Shown in pieces: positions 52,626 through 58,892 of a stretch of DNA of 64,000 bases. The translations under genes and the position numbers were made by a program. Below the pieces are notes generated by a model that saw only the letters and a program-made list of their open reading frames with translations, was not told the origin of the DNA and searched no databases. Position 1 is the first letter of the stretch; every line of letters begins with the position of its first letter. This DNA is from Halorubrum halophilum (lineage in GTDB: Archaea > Halobacteriota > Halobacteria > Halobacteriales > Haloferacaceae): contig NZ_BBJP01000002.1 of assembly GCF_000739595.1 (NCBI RefSeq), positions 25,971-89,970 of the forward strand. The letters are read 5' to 3'.

Positions 52626-52799
52626 TCACTTACCCTGCAGCTCTTCGAACTTGTCGAGGAGTGCCTCCGTGGAGTCGCCGGAATCGTACGTGAGCGACCC
52701 GGAGTACTCCGGCCGCTCGGCGTCGAAGTCGGCGTCGACTTCGCTGGTCTTCTTCTCGCGACGCTCGTGTTCGGCCTCGTCATAGGCACCCATTGACAT
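52626..52799 (-). CDS. DUF5786 small acidic protein
   Basis: 57 residues from the ATG at 52799 (MSMGAYDEAEHERREKKTSE); the internal ATG at 52793 is possible. The C-terminal SLTYDSGDSTEALLDKFEELQGK matches the haloarchaeal DUF5786 family as I recall it. There is no Cys and no hydrophobic segment. A TATATAATAC-like AT-rich stretch lies about 30 bases upstream. Function unknown. Confidence 0.85.
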   Translation of the reverse strand: MSMGAYDEAEHERREKKTSEVDADFDAERPEYSGSLTYDSGDSTEALLDKFEELQGK

Positions 52800-52994
52800 G
52801 GTACACTCTCGCTTGGAAACTATCTGTATTATATGTGTCGGTGAACTGTTCGATCCACGAAACGTCTGTCGAGGGATCGAGGGGAGAGACTGATCGGTAC
52901 GTGGGATCCGTCGGCGACCGGGATCGGCGCCCGATTCCGGTACTCCGGTTCCCCTCACCGGAACCGATTAACCCCGCCGCGCGGTAGCACCGTC

Positions 52995-54041
52995 GTGGCA
53001 CAACCGATCCGATTCAGGCGCGCGCCCGGCGGCTGGAGTGCCGACCGCGTGCGCTCGCAGCTCGAACGCCCCCTCGACGACAACCTCGGGGCAACCGCGA
53101 GCGACCCGTGGTTCGCTCCGCCGCCCGGCTACGAGGCCCGGCGATTCGACATGGACGACGGCTCGTTCGCGCTGTTCTGCTGGACGGACGGCGACGACGA
53201 CCCGCCGGACGGCGCCAGCGGCGGGCCGGTCGGGTACTGGGTCGGGAACACGGAGACGCCGAGCCAGCTCTGGCGGACGGACAAGTACGGCTTCGACGAG
53301 GTCCCATACCCGGTCTCTCGGTGGGTCCAGCGGGAGCTGCTCGCCGGGCTCCACGACGACGAGCCGTGGCTCGCGGCGTACCCGCACGTCTCGTGGTACT
53401 TCCTCCCGGTGTTCTGCTCGAAGGACGGCGCGGAGACGACGCGGGCGTTCTTCCGCGACCACGCGGCCGGGTTCCCCGACGCGACCCGCGAGGAGGGGAC
53501 CGGGTTCGTCGAGGAGACGCTCCGACCGGGGACGCTCGACGACCACCGCGAGATGATGGCGGGGAAGCTCGGCACCTCGGCGTCGCTGGATCTGGTCCGG
53601 ATGAGCGCCGCCATCGCGGAGTTCACCGCGGCCCGGATCCTGACCGAGGCCGGCTACGAGGTGACGCCCGAGATCGAGGTGACGACCGGCCACTCGCTCG
53701 ACTACCGCGCGACGGACCCGGACACCGGGGCCGCCTCGCTGGTCGAGGTGACGCGCCCGCAGCCCGTCTCCGGGCGCTCCGCGAGCGATCCCGTCGCGGC
53801 GGTCCGCGACACCGCGGAGACGAAGACGAGCGGGCAGTTAGAGGCGCACGGCGGCGGCGTCACCCTCTTCGTGGACTGTACCTCCTTCCCCGCGGACGAC
53901 TGGGCGGCCGTCCGCGAGGCGAAACCCGAGGTTCGACACAGGCCGGCGGTCGTCCTGCGTGCGCGACCGGACGGGCATGTGGAGGGGTACCGGAAGGGAT
54001 CGGTGCCGATCGACCTGTCGGCCGCGATCGACTGGGTCTAG
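52995..54041 (+). CDS. DUF5784 protein with a PD-(D/E)xK-like segment
   Basis: 348 residues, GTG start. The N-terminal two-thirds is β/α with many Trp and Tyr (residues ~30-140). The C-terminal section (ILTEAGYEVTPEIEVTTGHSLDYRATDPDTGAASLVEVTRPQP) resembles a restriction-type PD-(D/E)xK fold, with Glu, Asp and Glu at suitable positions but Thr in place of Lys. A later FVDCTSFPADDW could be the fourth strand. Nuclease activity is therefore doubtful. DUF label from memory. The stop abuts an IS6-like end. Confidence 0.7.
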   Translation: MAQPIRFRRAPGGWSADRVRSQLERPLDDNLGATASDPWFAPPPGYEARRFDMDDGSFALFCWTDGDDDPPDGASGGPVGYWVGNTETPSQLWRTDKYGFDEVPYPVSRWVQRELLAGLHDDEPWLAAYPHVSWYFLPVFCSKDGAETTRAFFRDHAAGFPDATREEGTGFVEETLRPGTLDDHREMMAGKLGTSASLDLVRMSAAIAEFTAARILTEAGYEVTPEIEVTTGHSLDYRATDPDTGAASLVEVTRPQPVSGRSASDPVAAVRDTAETKTSGQLEAHGGGVTLFVDCTSFPADDWAAVREAKPEVRHRPAVVLRARPDGHVEGYRKGSVPIDLSAAIDWV

Positions 54042-54075
54042 GGGCTCTGTTGAACTCCTCTCTTTGAGGTGTGTC
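54042..54075 (+). mobile_element. Possible solo end of an IS6-family element
   Basis: GGGCTCTGTTGAACTCCTCT then CTTTGAGGTG resembles the GGCTCTGTTGAA type of terminal sequence I associate with IS6-family insertion sequences of haloarchaea. Only one end is visible; no transposase or matching second end is found. It may be a relic. Confidence 0.3.
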
Positions 54076-54155
54076 TTCGTCCGAAACGGCTGATCGCCGA
54101 AGAGCGCTTCCTAATCGATCGCGGGAGTAAGTGTTTCAATTCGGTTGACCGGTTG

Positions 54156-54592
54156 TTTATAAGTGATCGAGTGGTGTTGCTGTCGACCGTTTATACGTGA
54201 TCGATGACCTCGCGGTGAAGGCCTCCAAAGCCCCAGTCGCTGCGGGCGGCGCACGCTCGCTGTGCTCCTCACTCAGTCGCTCACTTCGTTCGCTCCCTCG
54301 TTGCGGTGCTTGCGTCGCCTGCGCCGCCCGCAGCGACTGCCCCTTTGAGTCCCACCCGCCCCGCACCGCGACCGCACCTCTCACCTCCCCAGCCTTGTCA
54401 CCGGCGCTACGCGCCGGTTGCAAGCGAGAGCTTCGCTCTCGCCCTGTCGCTGGCGCCGACGGCGCCAGCGACTCCAGCGAGGGACCGAAGGTCCCTCTGG
54501 CAGCCGGCGCACAGCGCCGGCGACCTCGCACCGTCGGTGAGTGGCCCATAGGGCCGCTCACCGGGGCGCGCCACCGCATAGGTATTTATAAG
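54156..54592 (+). repeat. Covarying-stem repeat, copy 4
   Basis: Same orientation as copy 1. Two TATA-like motifs precede it (54156, 54190). A 20-bp perfect inverted repeat joins 54234-54253 (CAGTCGCTGCGGGCGGCGCA) to 54320-54339. Block B (CTGCCCCTTTGAGTCCCACC) follows at once. The downstream section is enlarged by extra hairpins (ACCGGCGCTACGCGCCGGT, GCGAGAGCTTCGCTCTCGC and GGCGCCGACGGCGCC). A GGCCC/GGGCC hairpin lies at 54543-54555. It ends with GGGGCGCGCCACCGCATAGG and TTTATAAG (54585). Confidence 0.85.
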
Positions 54593-54845
54593 CGATCGGT
54601 GCCGTCGGTCAGGGCTGTTTAAATACTGCATTGTCCCACCGATCTGCAATACTTACTCCCGTACTCTCTCGTTGCTGCTCCCGTACCGACCGGAACCGGA
54701 TCGCATTCTGTCTCCTAATGGAGAGTTCGGCGAAGTCGTGCGAGTCCGTCTCTCGGCGCCGCGCGTCGGTAGCGCGGTTAACTCTGTGGGCGCGTCGCTC
54801 TCGACGTGAACCGCTTAAAAACGGAAGTCGCTTTTCGCCGCTCGC
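54593..54845. other. Intergenic stretch after repeat copy 4, no gene seen
   Basis: 250 bases with no supported gene. Contains a GTTTAAATAC near 54620 that reads as a TATA element on either strand and a CTTAAAAACG near 54814. Nothing else is identifiable. Confidence 0.6.
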
Positions 54846-55130
54846 TCAGAACGAGACCGGGGACGGTCCGTCGTCGGCGTCGGTCGTCGGGTCGCGGTCC
54901 GAGTAGAACCGCCGACCGACCCCGCGGTGGCAGACGCCCGCGCGGAGCGCGGTGAACACGTCGTCCGCGTCGTCGAACGTCTGCTCGCCGAACCGCTCCA
55001 GCACGTCTCCGAGACGCTCGGAGCCGTCGGCGAGCTCTACGGTCGCGTTCCCGTGGGCCGCGATCAGTTCTTCCGAGGTCGTCGGATATTGGTGCCGTTC
55101 GAGTCGGTCGTCGACGCCGTTCAAGCGCAT
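54846..55130 (-). CDS. DUF5789 small protein
   Basis: 94 residues from the ATG at 55130; the TTG just before is less likely. Segments: RLNGVDDRLERHQYPTTSEELIAAHGNATVELADGSERLGDVLERFGEQTFDDADDVFTALRAGVCHRGVGRRFYSDRDPT, matching what I recall of haloarchaeal DUF5789 (N-terminal VEEL-type helix and SDRDPT end). One Cys only; no membrane segment. Function unknown. It is convergent to nothing nearby and divergent from the PHP gene. Confidence 0.85.
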   Translation of the reverse strand: MRLNGVDDRLERHQYPTTSEELIAAHGNATVELADGSERLGDVLERFGEQTFDDADDVFTALRAGVCHRGVGRRFYSDRDPTTDADDGPSPVSF

Positions 55131-55307
55131 CAACTACTGCGAGCCGCCGATGGTTCTTAATGATTGTCCATGCACAACCTTAGTCCGGAGAATCAAATTA
55201 TATTTCCTTATATTGTCGATCCTTCGCATGGCGTCCGCCGACGATCAACCGACGGTCGGGCGGCGCTCGACCGCCGACGCTTAGTGCGCCGTCGTCGAAC
55301 GGCGGTC

Positions 55308-56135
55308 ATGGACACGGACCGGATCGTCGCCGACCTCCACGCGCACACGACGGTCTCCGACGGCACCATGACGGCCGACGAGCTCGTCGACGTCGCCCGC
55401 GAGACCGGCCTCGATTGGGTCGCGATCACCGACCACGACCGCGTGCACCCGGACGTGAGCGCGCCGGTCGTCGAGCGCGGCGGGGTCCGGGTCGTCCGCG
55501 GGATCGAACTCCGCGTCGACGCCGGCTTCGAGCGGCTCGACCTCCTCGGCTACGCGGTCGAACACACTGAGGCGCTCGACGCCGAAATCGATCGGCTCCA
55601 GACCGATCGGGAGCGACGAGGGGCCGCGATCCTCGACGCGGTCGAGGACCGGCTCGGCGTCGACCTCGGCGTCGAGCCTCGCCCCGGACTCGGGCGCCCG
55701 CACATCGCCCGCGCGATCGACGAGTCGTCGGCGCCGTACGACTACGCAGGGGCCTTCGACGAGCTGATCGGGAACGACGGCCCTTGCTACGTCCCGCGCG
55801 AGGTGACGGAATTGGAGCGCGGCGTCGAACTCCTCCGAGACGCCTGCGCGCTCGTGGGGCTCGCCCATCCCTTCCGATACGACGACGCGGACGCCGCGCT
55901 CGACGTGGCCCGGGAACTGGACGCGGTGGAGCGGTACTACCCCTACGGGCGCACGGTCGACGACGCGCGGGTCGAGCGGGTCGCCGCCGAGAGCGACCTC
56001 CTGTTGACGGGCGGCACCGACGCGCACGAGCGCACCCTCGGCGAGGCGGGGCTGACGGCCGAGGCGTTCGCGCCGGTCCGCGAGCGGCTGCCGGAGCCGG
56101 TCTCCGATCCCGACTCCCACCCCGACGCGGCCTGA
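55308..56135 (+). CDS. PHP-domain phosphoesterase
   Basis: 275 residues from the ATG at 55308, about 28 bases after a CTTAGTG element. PHP motifs: ADLHAHTTVSDG (I), AITDHDRV (II), RGIELRVD (III), LAHPFRY (IV) and TGGTDAHE near the C-terminus, so metal ligands look complete. The family includes nucleoside monophosphate 3',5'-diphosphate and tRNA-type phosphatases; the substrate is not clear here. A helical insertion lies in ~70-150. Confidence 0.88.
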   Translation: MDTDRIVADLHAHTTVSDGTMTADELVDVARETGLDWVAITDHDRVHPDVSAPVVERGGVRVVRGIELRVDAGFERLDLLGYAVEHTEALDAEIDRLQTDRERRGAAILDAVEDRLGVDLGVEPRPGLGRPHIARAIDESSAPYDYAGAFDELIGNDGPCYVPREVTELERGVELLRDACALVGLAHPFRYDDADAALDVARELDAVERYYPYGRTVDDARVERVAAESDLLLTGGTDAHERTLGEAGLTAEAFAPVRERLPEPVSDPDSHPDAA

Positions 56136-56204
56136 CCGCGCCGGGGTTCCCAACCTTCCCGATCGACAAACAGGGTTAAGCCCGACGCCGACAGAGTGTG
56201 GCGT

Positions 56205-56369
56205 ATGCGGTGTCACTACTGCGAACGGGAGGCCACCTACGAGGCTGAGCAGAGCGGCGTGGTCGTCGGGCTCTGCGAGGAGCATTTCAAGGCCCGGGTC
56301 GAGGAGCTCGCCGAGTCCGACGAACTCGCCTCGCTCCGCGACAAGATCGACATCGAGTCGTCGGAGTAG
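56205..56369 (+). CDS. 54-residue zinc-finger-like protein (DUF6757-like)
   Basis: ATG to TAG, 54 residues, in frame through the whole interval. Cys pairs CHYC (3-6) and C24, with His nearby in LCEEHF, give a Cys/His zinc site. The remainder is a charged helix (KARVEELAESDELASLRDKID). A GGTTAAGC element lies about 26 bases before the ATG, fitting a leaderless transcript. The family label is from memory. Too short for common gene finders. Confidence 0.8.
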   Translation: MRCHYCEREATYEAEQSGVVVGLCEEHFKARVEELAESDELASLRDKIDIESSE

Positions 56370-56487
56370 CCGTCAGTCGGTCGAATAGCCGTCGGTCGGA
56401 GCGGTTCGTCGATCCTTCTCAGTCCTCTTCATCGACCCTTTCGCCGCGGACGGATCATAAAAGACGCCTCGGAGCCAACGCTTCGGT

Positions 56488-57468
56488 ATGCATCCAACGG
56501 ACCGACCGCGACGGCTCCGGACCGACGGCGTCCGCCCGCTCGTCAGCGAGACGTCGCTGTCGGCGTCGGACCTCGTCGCGCCCGTCTTCGTCGACGCGAC
56601 GACCGACGAGCGCGTCCCGATCGAGACGATGCCCGGTCACGAGCGCGTCCCCGTGAGTGAGGCGGTCGATCGCGTCGAAGAGGTCCGCGAGACCGGCGTC
56701 GAGGCGGTCATCGTCTTCGGGATCCCCGAGTCCAAGGACCCCGAGGGCACCCGCGCGTACGCCGAGGACGGCGTCGTCCAGCGCGCGATCCGGAAGATCA
56801 CCGCCGAGACCGACGCCTACGTGATCGGCGACGTCTGCCTGTGTGAGTACACCGACCACGGCCACTGCGGCGTGATCGAGGAATCCGCCGAGACGGACCC
56901 GACGCTCACCGTGAAGAACGACGAGACGCTCGACCTGCTCGCCGAGGCCGCCGTCTCGCAGGCGGACGCGGGCGCCGACATGGTCGCGCCCTCGGCGATG
57001 ACGGACGGACAGGTTCGGGCGATCCGCGAGGCGCTCGACGCGGCCGGCCACGAGGACGTGGCGCTGATGAGCTACGCGGTCAAGTACGAGTCGGCCTTCT
57101 ACGGACCCTTCCGCGACGCCGCCGACGGCGCGCCCGCGTTCGGCGACCGTCGGCACTACCAGATGGATCCCGCCAACCGGCGCGAGGCGCTCCGCGAGGC
57201 TCGGATCGACGCCGAGGAGGGCGCGGACGTGCTGATGGTGAAGCCCGGCCTCCCGTACCTCGACATCGTCGGCGACCTCCGACGGGAGTTCGACCACCCT
57301 ATCGCCGCGTACAACGTCTCGGGTGAGTACGCGATGCTCCACGCGGCCGCGGAGAAGGGGTGGCTGGATCTAGAAGAAACGGCCCACGAGTCGCTGCTGT
57401 CGCTCAAGCGCGCGGGCGCGGACCTGATCATCACGTACTTCGCCGAGGACCTGGCCGAGCGCGTATAA
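56488..57468 (+). CDS. hemB: δ-Aminolevulinic acid dehydratase (porphobilinogen synthase)
   Basis: 326 residues. It condenses two ALA molecules to porphobilinogen in heme synthesis. The zinc-site Cys segment VCLCEYTDHGHCGV is near residue 115, and the two substrate lysines are in MSYAVKYESAFYGPFRDAA and LMVKPGLPYLDIV. The TAA stop is part of a GTATAAG motif next to repeat copy 5. A CATAAAAG element lies about 30 bases before the ATG. Confidence 0.96.
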   Translation: MHPTDRPRRLRTDGVRPLVSETSLSASDLVAPVFVDATTDERVPIETMPGHERVPVSEAVDRVEEVRETGVEAVIVFGIPESKDPEGTRAYAEDGVVQRAIRKITAETDAYVIGDVCLCEYTDHGHCGVIEESAETDPTLTVKNDETLDLLAEAAVSQADAGADMVAPSAMTDGQVRAIREALDAAGHEDVALMSYAVKYESAFYGPFRDAADGAPAFGDRRHYQMDPANRREALREARIDAEEGADVLMVKPGLPYLDIVGDLRREFDHPIAAYNVSGEYAMLHAAAEKGWLDLEETAHESLLSLKRAGADLIITYFAEDLAERV

Positions 57469-57510
57469 GTCGAGGTAGGTGGTAATCGGTGCTCTTGCTG
57501 ATTGTTCATC

Positions 57511-57797
57511 TTGGCGCGCGCCTCCGAGTGGCCAACAGGCCACGAGGAGCGCCGCGCGAGGGAGTCGGCCACTCGGAGCGAAGCGGAGAGTGACCGACGA
57601 GGCTGGGGAGGCGTGAGGCCGTGCGGGGTGGGACTCAAAGGGGCAGCCGTGAGACGGGCGCACGCTCGCTGCGCTCCTCACTCAGTCGCTCACTCCGTTC
57701 GCTCCCTTGTTGCGGTGCTTGCGTCACCTGCGCCCGTCTCACGGCTGGGGCTTTGGAGGTGTTTATCCGGGGAGCTTCGTCAGTAGCGATTTATAAA
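57511..57797 (-). repeat. Covarying-stem repeat, copy 5 (loop flipped)
   Basis: Minus orientation, between hemB and the ferredoxin gene. A 19-bp perfect inverted repeat links 57644-57662 (CAGCCGTGAGACGGGCGCA) to 57729-57747. A hairpin TGGCC/GGCCA lies at 57529-57542. The 66-base loop between the main arms reads like the loop of copy 4 on the plus strand, although the rest of copy 5 is reversed, so the loop is inverted relative to the other copies. TTTATAAA stands at 57790. The CCACCGCA end block is lost. Confidence 0.85.
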
Positions 57798-57822
57798 CCG
57801 ATAGTCCGAACTCGGTATTCGT

Positions 57823-58065
57823 TCACACCACCTGTTCGCCGTCGTCGTCGTACACCTCGATGGCATCGACCGGGCAGACCCGCGCCGCAAACTTCGCGTC
57901 GAACTCCTCGTCGTCGGGCACGTCGACGACGAACACGTCCTCTTCCTCCTCCTCGCTTCCCCGCAGGTCGGCCTTGCCGTCGTTCAGGTCCTTCTCGAAG
58001 GCGTCCCACTCGGCGACGCACTGGAACATCCCGACGCAGGTGTCTCGGTCGAACTTCACGCGCAT
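57823..58065 (-). CDS. Ferredoxin, 3-Cys type
   Basis: 80 residues from the ATG at 58065. Three Cys: CVGMFQC (residues ~11 and 16) and ARVCPVDAIEV (~64), with no fourth, so a 3Fe-4S or atypical cluster is expected. A highly acidic insertion (EEEEEDVFVVDVPDDEEFD) fits halophilic adaptation. The first motif lacks the usual C-x2-C-x2-C of bacterial 4Fe-4S ferredoxins. It lies between repeat copies 5 and 6. A P450 partner role is only a guess. Confidence 0.82.
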   Translation of the reverse strand: MRVKFDRDTCVGMFQCVAEWDAFEKDLNDGKADLRGSEEEEEDVFVVDVPDDEEFDAKFAARVCPVDAIEVYDDDGEQVV

Positions 58066-58170
58066 ACCTCCCGGTTCGACGAGGCGGTACAAAGCGCTGG
58101 CGACGGCGTACGGTGGATCGACAGAACCGGATGAGTGACCGATCGCGGACCGATGCTCTGCGGCGGACAG

Positions 58171-58460
58171 CTTCAAAGCCCCAGCCGCTCGGTCGGACGT
58201 GATCGGTGACCCGGCTGCGAACACCTTCAAAGCCCCAGCCGCGAGGACTCGCGCGCCTTGTTGCGCTCCTCGCTCGCGTTGCTCGCTGCGGTGCTTACTA
58301 CGGCGTGCTTCGTCCTCGCGGCTGCCCCTTTGAGTCCCGCCCCGCACCGCAACCGCACAGCCTCACGCCTCCCCAGCCTCGTCGCTCGCTTCGCTCGCGA
58401 CTCCCTCGCACGCGCTCCTCGCGCCCTTATCAGGGCGCTCGGAGGCGCGCGCCGACCGCA
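58171..58460 (+). repeat. Covarying-stem repeat, copy 6, with duplicated block A
   Basis: Plus orientation. A 13-bp perfect inverted repeat links 58236-58248 (CAGCCGCGAGGAC) to 58312-58324. Block A (CTTCAAAGCCCCAGCCG) occurs twice, at 58171 and 58224, with a partial second stem (AGCCG...CGGCT) between them. Block B and the CACGCCTCCCCAGCCTCG block are present. A GCGCCC/GGGCGC hairpin is at 58421-58438. It ends in GGCGCGCGCCGACCGCA. No clear TTTATAA bounds the left end. Confidence 0.8.
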
Positions 58461-58544
58461 AACCGTCGAGATCGAACGCCGTCGTTAGACGGTTCACCGG
58501 TCACGACCGTCCTTTTTAAGCGTCGCAGGCACCCATCCCCGCGT

Positions 58545-58799
58545 ATGACCACGGTCTGGCTCGTCGATCGGGAGTTCGACTCGAAGGGGCTCGTGCGGCT
58601 CACCTACGCCACGGAGGACGGCGAGCGCATGCACACGAAGGAGCTGGCCGAACAGCGGCTCCTCACGGGCGACGGGATCACCGCCGGCCGCGAGGTCGAG
58701 GAGAACGCGCTCGGGGAGAGCCCGGCCGACGAGATCGAGCGGTTCGCGTCGGAGGCGTCGAAGATGGCCGCCGAACACGACCTCGACGACACGGTCTGA
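58545..58799 (+). CDS. Conserved small haloarchaeal protein, unknown function
   Basis: 84 residues from the ATG at 58545, after a TTTTTAAGC element about 30 bases upstream. β-rich first half (TTVWLVDREFDSKGLVRLTYATEDGERMHTKELAEQRLL) and helical second half (EENALGESPADEIERFASEASKMAAEHDLDD). No Cys, no membrane segment. It lies directly upstream of valS. Codon use matches neighbours. No function is proposed. Confidence 0.75.
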   Translation: MTTVWLVDREFDSKGLVRLTYATEDGERMHTKELAEQRLLTGDGITAGREVEENALGESPADEIERFASEASKMAAEHDLDDTV

Positions 58800-58892
58800 T
58801 CGCCGTTCCGCGCACGTCTCCGCGCCTGACCGCGCAACTGGTCCCACACAACCGAGGCCGTTAAGAGGGAACCGGCGGAAGATGCGCGTGAA

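Noticed and set aside
22379..58460. CRISPR array
   Set aside because: Copies are single, far apart, in both orientations and about 300-480 bases long; no short regular repeat-spacer pattern or cas gene is present.
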